Position numbers and translations under genes: made by a program. Source: Atopobium sp. (GTDB lineage: Bacteria; Actinomycetota; Coriobacteriia; Coriobacteriales; Atopobiaceae). Taken from it: 9,062 bases of DNA. Below the pieces are notes generated by a model. That model was not told the origin of the DNA, did not search any database, and saw nothing but the letters and a program-made list of their open reading frames with translations. The stretch spans positions 1-9,062 of the forward strand of contig JABZHC010000034.1 of assembly GCA_015259035.1 (NCBI GenBank), given 5' to 3'. Numbering within the stretch: the stretch's first letter is position 1; each line of letters opens with the position of its first letter. Shown piece by piece: positions 1 through 5,211 of the stretch.

Positions 1-403
1 TAACCAGCTCTTGAATCTCTTCTCCACCGCCCTCAATTTCAATGGAATCAGACAATGTATTTGGGCTAATTTCTTTCATGTGAGCAGAGAGTTGTTGAAC
101 TGGCTTGGTGTAGTGGCCTATTAGAAAATAAGCTACACAGCTTCCTGCAGCAATCACAACAAGCAATATACCCAGCGCGTCAAACAAAATAGAGCGTTCG
201 ATAGCATCTACATCCAAAACGATAGAAAGAGCTCCCTGATTGATGGCGTTGGCTGCAGCTAGTTCCAGCAGCTCAGAAGTCGAGCGATACACAAGCCAAG
301 TCAAAACAACGCAACAGCACACCAATAAACCCACCATAAGAAGGGTGAGCTGGGCGCGAATTGACTGCATTGGCTTTGGGATTATTTCACTTATCTTAGT
401 CAT
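1..403 (-). CDS. Sensor histidine kinase, N-terminal part (runs off left edge)
   Basis: The reading frame starts at ATG 403 and stays open to the window edge, giving 134 residues of a larger protein. Seen: a basic N-terminus, membrane segment 1 (about residues 18-38), a short extracytoplasmic loop of about 35 residues, membrane segment 2 (about 74-95), then a HAMP-like linker beginning YTKPVQQLSAHMKEI, with the conserved Pro after the second membrane segment. The dimerisation, phospho-acceptor His and ATPase domains lie outside the window. The gene directly follows an OmpR-family response regulator; its ATG lies inside the end of that gene (overlap ATGACTAA, 396-403), so the two are almost surely translationally coupled partners. 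The small outer loop suggests sensing within or close to the membrane, or through a partner protein. The ligand is unknown; the nearby thiol-redox genes make redox or envelope stress a reasonable guess. Confidence 0.88.
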   Translation of the reverse strand, partial: MTKISEIIPKPMQSIRAQLTLLMVGLLVCCCVVLTWLVYRSTSELLELAAANAINQGALSIVLDVDAIERSILFDALGILLVVIAAGSCVAYFLIGHYTKPVQQLSAHMKEISPNTLSDSIEIEGGGEEIQELV

Positions 404-1076
404 CGCTGTCCCTCTTAAAGCAATAACCCTCTCCTACTTTGTTGGAAATTGGGTCATATCCAAGAGCTTCTCGTAACTTTTTTCGTACCGAAAAAATGTG
501 AACACGCACAGAATTACTGAATAAGTCCACGTTGCTATCCCACGCATGAGTCATGAGCTCTTCACTGCTCACAACCGCTCCAGCATGTCGCATCAGATAC
601 TCTAGAATTGCGAGTTCTTTCTTGGTGAAATTAACCTGAGCGTCTCCAACAAAAACTTGTCGAGCCGTAGTGTCAAACCGAAGTTCTCCCAGCGTCAAAG
701 ACGCTTCTCCATGCGTATATTCGCGGCGCAGGAGCGTCCTAATACGGGCCTCAAGCTCACCAAACGCAAAGGGTTTTATAAGGTAGTCATCAGCACCCGC
801 GTCTAATCCAACAATGCGATCAGATACCGATGAACGCGCAGAAAGAATCAGCACCTTAGTCTCTGAGTGCTCCGCTCGTAGCGTACGCAGCAAATCAAGC
901 CCATCGATGCCAGGAAGGTTAAGGTCCAGTAGAATCAGGTCATATTGCTCAAGCTGAGCCATTTCAAGAGCCTGAGTGCCGTTGTCGACAAGATCAACGT
1001 AATAACCGTCCAGCTCAAGCCCCTCTCCAATAGAGGCAAGAAGCTCTTTTTCATCTTCCACTACAAGGATTTTCAA
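396..1076 (-). CDS. OmpR/PhoB-family response regulator
   Basis: DNA-binding response regulator of 226 residues when started at TTG 1076. Receiver domain, residues 1-118: acidic pair E7/D8, phospho-acceptor D51 in LLDLNLPGIDG, switch Ser79, invariant K101 in KPF. Winged-helix effector domain, about 128-222, with FTKKELAILEYLM and the recognition helix in SVRVHIFSVRKKLR. The frame is open up to ATG 1142, but the extra 22 residues resemble no receiver domain and would start inside an inverted-repeat loop. TTG 1076 gives the usual MKILVVEDE start, the usual family length, and has AAAGGGA just upstream. The partner kinase overlaps by 8 nt. Targets are unknown; the 11-bp repeat before the redox operon (3130-3157) is a candidate site. 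Confidence 0.93.
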   Translation of the reverse strand: MKILVVEDEKELLASIGEGLELDGYYVDLVDNGTQALEMAQLEQYDLILLDLNLPGIDGLDLLRTLRAEHSETKVLILSARSSVSDRIVGLDAGADDYLIKPFAFGELEARIRTLLRREYTHGEASLTLGELRFDTTARQVFVGDAQVNFTKKELAILEYLMRHAGAVVSSEELMTHAWDSNVDLFSNSVRVHIFSVRKKLREALGYDPISNKVGEGYCFKRDSDD

Positions 1077-1113
1077 TTCTTCCCTTTCAAATGCAGCTTG
1101 ATGCTTTTTGCAC

Positions 1114-1159
1114 GTATTAGAGTGCGCCTGGACCAAGCTCAAATGACTCAGTCCAGGCG
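1114..1159 (-). promoter_or_regulatory. Candidate promoter with inverted repeat before the two-component genes
   Basis: A perfect 9-bp inverted repeat, CGCCTGGAC (1125-1133) and GTCCAGGCG (1151-1159), brackets a 17-nt spacer. On the minus strand TTGAGC (1142-1137) and TAATAC (1119-1114) sit 17 bp apart as a weak -35/-10 pair, giving a leader of about 30 nt to the TTG start. The -35 lies in the repeat's spacer, so the repeat could be an operator as well as an RNA hairpin. The inverted repeat is certain; the promoter is a weak match. Confidence 0.35.
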
Positions 1160-1199
1160 TACTTCATACAACACTTCAAATGCTAACCGATTGAACCCT

Positions 1200-1223
1200 A
1201 CGGCGAGAAGTTCTTCTCGCCGT
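1200..1223 (-). terminator. GC-rich hairpin after the redox operon
   Basis: ACGGCGAGAA (1200-1209) pairs perfectly with TTCTCGCCGT (1214-1223) around a 4-nt loop, about 31 nt past the stop of the TlpA-like gene. There is no U-tract on either side, so it may terminate poorly, act with Rho, or protect the 3' end of the redox mRNA while letting some transcripts reach the two-component genes. Confidence 0.55.
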
Positions 1224-1254
1224 GTGCCGTGAGCGGTATGTAAGTTTCTATAAC

Positions 1255-1893
1255 CTACTTTGACTGAGCAAGAGCCTGGTCAACGCGCTTTTGAAGTTCG
1301 CTACCCTGGAGCTTGCTGGCTCCACCGGTAATTGGATCGCCCACAAGTCTACCGTTCTGGTCAATAACCATAGTGGTTGGGAACGCTGTGAGGCCTTCGA
1401 TAACGTGACCGCCATCGCTGTGAGGATCAAGAGCGACGTTTCCGTAGGTAACGCCCTGCTTCTGGAGAATATTCACGGCTTCCTTTTTAGCGTCGTCCGT
1501 GTATGCGGCTTCGGCGTTAACACCCAAGACATTGACACCTTTGTCCTTATAGGTATCGGCAAGTTCTTGAAGCATTGGCATCTCCTGAATGCAGCCAGTA
1601 CAGCCATTGAACCAGAAGGTCAGAACAGTGACCTTATTCTGTCCAAATACGGTGTTGTCATAGGTAGCGCCAGTAGTGATATCTGTTGCCTTAAAATCTG
1701 GGAAGGTGTCGCCGTCTTTGAGGTGCAGTTTTGATGCTGCCTCAGGTGGAACTGCAGCAGAATTCTGCTGCTCGGCAGTTGGGGCGGTTGTTGTGCCTGT
1801 GTTGCCAGTACCACCAACGCTGCATCCAACAAGCGCAACTGCCATAAGCAGGCCAGCGACATACGTCAGGGATTTTGTTACAAATTTTTTCAT
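1255..1893 (-). CDS. TlpA/redoxin-family thiol-disulfide oxidoreductase lipoprotein
   Basis: Predicted membrane-anchored extracytoplasmic thioredoxin-fold protein of 212 residues. Seen: a lipoprotein signal peptide with lipobox LVGC (lipidated Cys24), a Thr/Gly/Gln-rich linker (about 25-48), then a redoxin domain with active site FWFNGCTGCIQEMP (C98 and C101) and the cis-proline loop AFPTT (P172). CTGC in place of the common CGPC/CEPC is unusual but keeps the CxxC spacing. The start has a good Shine-Dalgarno (AAAGGAC, 7 nt before ATG 1893); a nearer upstream ATG is out of frame. It lies 59 nt after the polyferredoxin gene. Family role: reducing, or oxidising, disulfides or sulfoxides of exported proteins. 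As no CcdA/DsbD gene is adjacent, I infer that the polyferredoxin and CXXC peptide supply its electrons. Confidence 0.9.
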   Translation of the reverse strand: MKKFVTKSLTYVAGLLMAVALVGCSVGGTGNTGTTTAPTAEQQNSAAVPPEAASKLHLKDGDTFPDFKATDITTGATYDNTVFGQNKVTVLTFWFNGCTGCIQEMPMLQELADTYKDKGVNVLGVNAEAAYTDDAKKEAVNILQKQGVTYGNVALDPHSDGGHVIEGLTAFPTTMVIDQNGRLVGDPITGGASKLQGSELQKRVDQALAQSK

Positions 1894-1952
1894 TTCATAG
1901 TCCTTTCTGTCTTTTCTACGTACGAAACGTAGCTATACACGTTTTATGACAC

Positions 1953-2912
1953 TTACTTTATTGAGCTTGCCGACTGTAAATCAGCCAGGTGCTTTGCTGT
2001 GGCAACCTTTTCCGACTGCTCAATTTTCTTGTTGATTAACAGGAGTTTTGCATCAATCGCATGAACAGGACATACCTTTATGCACTCTCCACAGCGAATG
2101 CACTCAAGAGCTGCGTTATTCTTCGTAATATCTACGTCCATTTTGCATGTACGCGCACACTTTCCGCAGCTTACACAGGTCTTCTCGTCAACTCGATACT
2201 GCAAAATTGAAATGCGATTGAACAGAGAATAAAAAGCCCCGAGCGGGCAAATCCATTTGCAAAAAGGACGATAAAACATGATGCTCAATAGCACGACAGT
2301 TGCCAGAATGCTGAACTTCATCGTAAAAAGTGTGCCCAGAGCTGCCCTAATGCTGACGTCTGCTAAAGAAAGCGGAATTGCTCCCTCAAGAATTCCCTGT
2401 GGACAAACATACTTACAGAAATAAGGCTCTCCCATTCCTGCAGCATTTTGAATCAAAGCTGGTAGAGCCCAGACAAGTACAATTAATATGACGTACTTCA
2501 AATAGCGCAAGGCTTTGAGCTTTTTAGTGCTAAATTTTTTTGGGAATGGAATCTTGTGGAGAAGATCTTGTACCCAGCCAAATGGACAAAGAAATCCGCA
2601 GACAAACCTTCCTAGCAAAGTTCCAATGAGAATCAAAATACCCGTAATGTAATACGAGAAGCTGAATTTAGAAGATCCAACTACTGCCTGAAATGCTCCA
2701 ATAGGGCAAGCGCCCGTAGCTGCTGGGCAAGAATAGCAGTTAAGTCCAGGGACACAGACTGACTTTGCAGGACCAGTATAGATAGTTCCCTTAGCAAAAT
2801 TTGTTAGGTGAGGGTTGGTTAGAAAGGTTGCGCATGCCTGCACGAAACCTCTTTTAGTGATAAATTCTCGCACTTTCTTTCCAAGAAATTTTATCCCTGA
2901 GAGCACTTTCAC
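1953..2912 (-). CDS. NapH/CcoG-like membrane polyferredoxin (4Fe-4S binding protein)
   Basis: Polytopic iron-sulfur protein of 319 residues. Seen: an N-terminal cysteine cluster (C53, C59, C62, C69), hydrophobic segments around 86-110, 138-155 and 198-215, membrane-linked CxxxCP motifs (C105/C109, C166/C170, C218/C222) as in NapH-type proteins, and a C-terminal ferredoxin domain with two full CxxCxxCxxxC motifs (C246/249/252/256 and C271/274/277/281). Such proteins pass electrons between soluble carriers and the membrane or outer face. The start is GTG 2912, with AGGTGA 6 nt upstream and only 10 nt after the stop of the CXXC peptide gene, so the two are surely one operon. NapH is not the right name, since no nap genes are near. 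I infer that it donates electrons to the downstream TlpA-like lipoprotein, doing the job CcdA or DsbD does elsewhere. Confidence 0.9.
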   Translation of the reverse strand: MKVLSGIKFLGKKVREFITKRGFVQACATFLTNPHLTNFAKGTIYTGPAKSVCVPGLNCYSCPAATGACPIGAFQAVVGSSKFSFSYYITGILILIGTLLGRFVCGFLCPFGWVQDLLHKIPFPKKFSTKKLKALRYLKYVILIVLVWALPALIQNAAGMGEPYFCKYVCPQGILEGAIPLSLADVSIRAALGTLFTMKFSILATVVLLSIMFYRPFCKWICPLGAFYSLFNRISILQYRVDEKTCVSCGKCARTCKMDVDITKNNAALECIRCGECIKVCPVHAIDAKLLLINKKIEQSEKVATAKHLADLQSASSIK

Positions 2913-2922
2913 CGCAGGTCAC

Positions 2923-3090
2923 CTAACCAATACCTACACACTCAAGGCAGATTCGTACCGCTTTTCCCAATACGGTCTGAACCTCTCCGCGAGAAGCGCC
3001 GTAGACTACAAACGCACATCCTAATAGCAAAAATAGAATAGGCAGGATGCGTAGGCGGCAGCTCCAACCACAAGCTTGCTTTGATTTCAT
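2923..3090 (-). CDS. CD1871A-family CXXC-motif membrane peptide (55 residues)
   Basis: A short gene that length cut-offs tend to miss. ATG 3090 is preceded by GGGAG at good spacing (and GGAG further up) and the frame ends with TAG at 2923. Seen: a basic N-terminus, one membrane span (about residues 14-32), then GASRGEV and the C-terminal ICLECVGIG with C48 and C51 forming CxxC; Cys7, Cys11 and Cys25 are extra. One span, a RGEV stretch and a terminal CLECIGIG-like tail are, as I recall, the hallmark of the CD1871A family, named from Clostridioides difficile and usually found next to a 4Fe-4S membrane protein. With an N-in orientation the CxxC would sit just outside the membrane, well placed to relay a dithiol between the polyferredoxin (10 nt downstream) and the lipoprotein. 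That role is inferred. Confidence 0.85.
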   Translation of the reverse strand: MKSKQACGWSCRLRILPILFLLLGCAFVVYGASRGEVQTVLGKAVRICLECVGIG

Positions 3091-3111
3091 AGATACTCCC
3101 TTCTCCTGGCT

Positions 3112-3167
3112 CTAGTACAACAGAAGGGGTGTTAAATCGCTGTTAAGCTGATTTAAATTTTCCGGAA
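3112..3167 (-). promoter_or_regulatory. Candidate promoter/operator of the redox operon: 11-bp-period direct repeat
   Basis: TGTTAA occurs at 3130-3135 and 3141-3146 (TTAACA-N5-TTAACA on the minus strand), with a weaker third unit, TTTAAA, at 3152-3157, all in 11-bp phase. OmpR/PhoB-family regulators bind tandem sites with this period, often taking the place of a -35 box. A possible -10, TACTAG (3117-3112 on the minus strand), follows the last unit by 12 bp. The perfect palindrome TTTCCGGAAA (3158-3167) adjoins the array. Binding by the response regulator at 396-1076 is inferred. Confidence 0.45.
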
Positions 3168-3227
3168 AGGGTTACAAGTAGCTACTCAAATAGCTGTTCA
3201 AATATCTTTTGAATTTCTACGAATATC

Positions 3228-3267
3228 ATGGCAATGCCAATGCCAATGGCAATGGCAATGGCAATGA
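3228..3267. repeat. Hexanucleotide tandem repeat ATGGCA/ATGCCA
   Basis: Six consecutive 6-bp units read ATGGCA, ATGCCA, ATGCCA, ATGGCA, ATGGCA, ATGGCA and then fade into ATGACT. The ATGCCA units are near-complements of the ATGGCA units (TGCCA against TGGCA), so the tract can also fold into an imperfect hairpin with A-A mismatches. It lies about 140 bp upstream of the redox operon start. Unit number could vary by slippage. Confidence 0.8.
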
Positions 3268-3302
3268 CTCTTAAATACATCTTGAATGTGGCTCAAGTGC
3301 AA

Positions 3303-3323
3303 TGTACCGACCCCCAAAAGTTA
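3303..3323 (+). repeat. Orphan IS3/IS150-type terminal sequence
   Basis: TGTACCGACCCCCAAAAGTT begins with TG and follows the TGnACyGmCyCCCAwww pattern of IS150-group ends; the IS remnant at 6462 starts TGAACTGCCTCCCATTT. I found no matching inverted end and no transposase nearby, so it is probably the scar of a lost element or a chance match. Confidence 0.4.
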
Positions 3324-3464
3324 CCATGAAACTTTTTATATAAATATCCGAATTTATAAAATATGCAATCACATAAAAACCGCAGGTATACGGCATGCAA
3401 GAAAATCTGATCTTCTCGCCATCAACTCAGAGGCAAATTTCGGATTTGGGAAACACACTTAAGT

Positions 3465-3572
3465 CAGATAATCTGTCAAAAAGACGTATACATTACGTCG
3501 AAAATACTTCAAACGTGCAGATTATCTTCATTTGATGTGTAATATGGCCGTAATTGAGCAGAATATCTGTCA
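3465..3572. repeat. Three related CAGAWWATCTG palindromes
   Basis: CAGATAATCTG (3465-3475), CAGATTATCTT (3518-3528) and CAGAATATCTG (3559-3569). The first and second form a perfect 10-bp inverted repeat, AGATAATCTG/CAGATTATCT, enclosing the GACGTA/TACGTC stem. The first and third form a direct repeat continuing into GTCA (12 of 14 matches). Spaced palindromic half-sites like these suggest a dimeric DNA-binding protein, but no bound regulator can be named. Confidence 0.5.
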
Positions 3573-3692
3573 TAGGTGTGTTCCTTAGGTACGGAATTTA
3601 CCTATAGTTAAATTCTTTATATATTCCAATTCATTATTCAGCATATTAAATAAAGTTTATACATAGAAATGTATATCAAGCATTGACGCTCT

Positions 3693-4177
3693 CTAATTGT
3701 CAAGTAGTGAGCCCCTAGTTGTCCGGTTATCTTGATTAAGAACTAGACGATTTCTCAGCAAGGCGCGGCTAAGCTGTGTTATTTTGCGCACCAAACCTAA
3801 AAAGCTGCGCTCCACCTCTCCTGCAATAAAAGCTACCCTGCAACATTTCCTTACCATAGGCTTCACACCAGGCGACAGAGAACTTTTTGAAGCATGTATC
3901 TTCATCCAACACTGGACATTAGCCATAGCGACAATTACTGAAAACTTTAAAGTTGTATCAAATGTAGTTCCATCAAGTGCAAAAGTAGAAATATCTAATA
4001 AAATTTCTCGATGTCTGAGGAGTTAGAAGTATCTATTGATTCACTATTCTCATTTTTAGCAAAATATTTTGAACCTTTACAGATTTTGCTCCGTCTTAGT
4101 AATTGAAAGCAAAACTCAATGAAAGGATTGCCGTGCTCAGCAAAGAAGGTTTTACGTAAAAGTGCAGAAGGTAAAAT
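3693..4177 (-). pseudogene. Possible decayed coding sequence, product unknown
   Basis: Two adjoining open stretches on the minus strand in different frames. One runs from after the stop at 4178-4180 down to 3995 (60 codons, including FFAEHGNPFIEFCFQLLRRS). The other is open from about 4046 to 3693 (over 100 codons, including GEVERSFLGLVRKITQLSRA, and with no ATG before 3926). Neither has a convincing ribosome site and I recognise neither. The overlap of frames and lack of a start fit a frameshifted relic. A plus-strand frame through the same DNA (3784-4026) looks no better. This could equally be non-coding. Confidence 0.2.
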
Positions 4178-4260
4178 TTATTCAGTTTAATCAGCTAAAT
4201 CATGAACAGATTATGTATTATGCAATTAAACAGCAAATTAGTTTCTAGAAATAATACATT

Positions 4261-4293
4261 TATAGTGCCTGTTATTAGTAAGGAAAGAAGGAA
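4261..4293 (+). promoter_or_regulatory. Possible -10 and ribosome site before the zinc-ribbon pair
   Basis: TATAGT (4261-4266) is a fair -10 box, with only a poor -35 match (TTAGTT, 17 bp upstream). It would start a leader of roughly 25 nt carrying AAGGAAAGAAGGA just before ATG 4296. The purine-rich ribosome site is clear; the promoter is tentative. Confidence 0.35.
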
Positions 4294-4295
4294 CC

Positions 4296-5174
4296 ATGAA
4301 TCAACAAGTTTCATCCCCCAATCAGCAAGCAATCAATGTTAAAGAGCACCTAGCTAAACTTGATAAGTATGACAACGAGAAACTGTCTCTTGTCATTGCA
4401 ATTGCAGCCGTTTTAAGTGCAGTTTTCTTCCTAGCTCCTATATTTGAGATTCGCGCTGGTCAACTTGCTTCTATTAGCTTCTCGTTTGCCGAGCTTTCCT
4501 CGATTTTCTCGATTATAAAAATGTCTTCAAGCCTTTTCGGCAATGGAAGCAGCACATTCTCTGACTTTCTCAAGGCAGGAACAGTTGATACCGCCATTCT
4601 TAACGTGACGCTTTTCATCTCTCTTGTTACGATGGTTGTCTCGCTTTCTCCAAAGTTTAAGAACTTCATTTCTTTCCTATGGGTTCCTGGTCTTGCTAAC
4701 CTTTTAGTTCTTTTTCTCACCAAATCTACTATTACAAATGGAATCACTCAGGCAGTAGGCGGATCTTATTCTTATAGTGTTGGCTGTGAGCTTTCTCTTG
4801 CTGGCTATATTTACGTTGCTATTCACCTTGCAATCGTTTGCGCAAGCGCACTCATTTTCTATCGCAACAATGAGGCAAAGAAGGCTGCTTTTGCCACTGC
4901 TGTTCCTTCTCAGCAGCAAAACAGTAACGCATTCACCGCTACTCCAGCTCAAACTCCAGCTGTTCAGAGCACATCTGCAGCACCAACCGCTCAGAGCGAT
5001 TCCGCAGCACCAACCGCTGACGTGGTTGAAGAAAACGCAAACCCTGTAGTAGGTTCAACTGCTGATCAGCCTGCTACAGACAATAATGACGCTCCATCTG
5101 CATGTCCTAATTGTGGCGCAGAGCTCCCAGAAAACGCTAAGTTCTGCGGTAAATGCGGAACCGCTATTAAGTAA
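4296..5174 (+). CDS. Membrane protein with C-terminal zinc ribbon
   Basis: Protein of 292 residues and unknown function. Seen: a polar N-terminus (1-30), four predicted membrane segments (about 31-50, 99-119, 126-142, 167-189), a Gln/Ala/Thr/Pro-rich low-complexity linker (about 200-268) that includes a repeated SAAPTA unit, and a C-terminal zinc ribbon CPNCGAELPENAKFCGKCG (C270, C273, C284, C287). Four membrane segments and a charged N-terminus place both ends in the cytoplasm. Zinc ribbons of this kind are common on bacterial membrane proteins and often mediate contacts rather than catalysis. Stop 5174 is 11 nt before the next start, whose Shine-Dalgarno overlaps this stop (TAAGGA), so the two genes are one transcriptional unit. 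The partner's N-terminal ribbon would face this one in the cytoplasm. No enzyme motif is visible. Confidence 0.85.
   Translation: MNQQVSSPNQQAINVKEHLAKLDKYDNEKLSLVIAIAAVLSAVFFLAPIFEIRAGQLASISFSFAELSSIFSIIKMSSSLFGNGSSTFSDFLKAGTVDTAILNVTLFISLVTMVVSLSPKFKNFISFLWVPGLANLLVLFLTKSTITNGITQAVGGSYSYSVGCELSLAGYIYVAIHLAIVCASALIFYRNNEAKKAAFATAVPSQQQNSNAFTATPAQTPAVQSTSAAPTAQSDSAAPTADVVEENANPVVGSTADQPATDNNDAPSACPNCGAELPENAKFCGKCGTAIK
4977..5018 (+). repeat. Direct repeat GCAGCACCAACCGCT within the linker
   Basis: Two identical 15-bp copies, at 4977-4991 and 5004-5018, offset by 27 bp (9 codons). They encode the repeated SAAPTA linker unit. The linker probably grew by in-frame duplication and could vary in length between strains. 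Confidence 0.75.
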
Positions 5175-5211
5175 GGATTCCAGAGATGAGATGTCCTAAT
5201 TGTGGTGCAGA
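5102..5211 (+). repeat. 89-bp-offset repeat shared by the two zinc-ribbon genes
   Basis: ATGTCCTAATTGTGG occurs at 5102-5116 and 5191-5205, and matches continue through one mismatch into GCAGA. Both copies encode the CPNCGAE knuckle in the same codon phase, one at the end of the first gene and one at the start of the second. Confidence 0.8.

Larger units (their letters stand above)
3324..4260. other. Long AT-rich stretch without a recognisable gene
   Basis: Visibly more AT-rich than the genes on either side, with stops in all frames at close spacing apart from the fragments at 3693-4177. It holds the CAGAWWATCTG palindromes (3465-3572), a 6-bp stem GACGTA/TACGTC (3483-3499) and a 7-bp stem TATACAT/ATGTATA (3658-3675). 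I see no tRNA, rRNA or known riboswitch. It may be a degraded accessory segment, or hold an unannotated RNA or regulatory region. Confidence 0.6.

Noticed and set aside
240..476. Plus-strand frame of 78 codons
   Set aside because: It lies antisense across the kinase start and response-regulator end, whose motifs are unmistakable, and has no ribosome site.
1077..1142. N-terminal 22-residue extension of the response regulator from ATG 1142
   Set aside because: It does not fit the receiver fold, starts inside an inverted-repeat loop and lacks a ribosome site; TTG 1076 has one and gives the family length.
1291..1734. Plus-strand frame of 147 codons
   Set aside because: It is the antisense shadow of the TlpA-like gene, whose lipobox, CTGC and cis-Pro motifs settle the coding strand.
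3228..3267. CRISPR-like array
   Set aside because: The units are 6 bp with no spacers, so it is a simple tandem repeat. No cas gene or long spaced repeat occurs in the window.
3784..4026. Plus-strand frame of 80 codons starting at TTG
   Set aside because: No ribosome site, no recognisable domain, and equally open frames exist on the minus strand. Kept only as part of the possible relic.
3324..4260. tRNA or known riboswitch in the long gap
   Set aside because: I found no cloverleaf with a TTCRA arm or 3' CCA-type acceptor, and no familiar riboswitch core, though only by eye.
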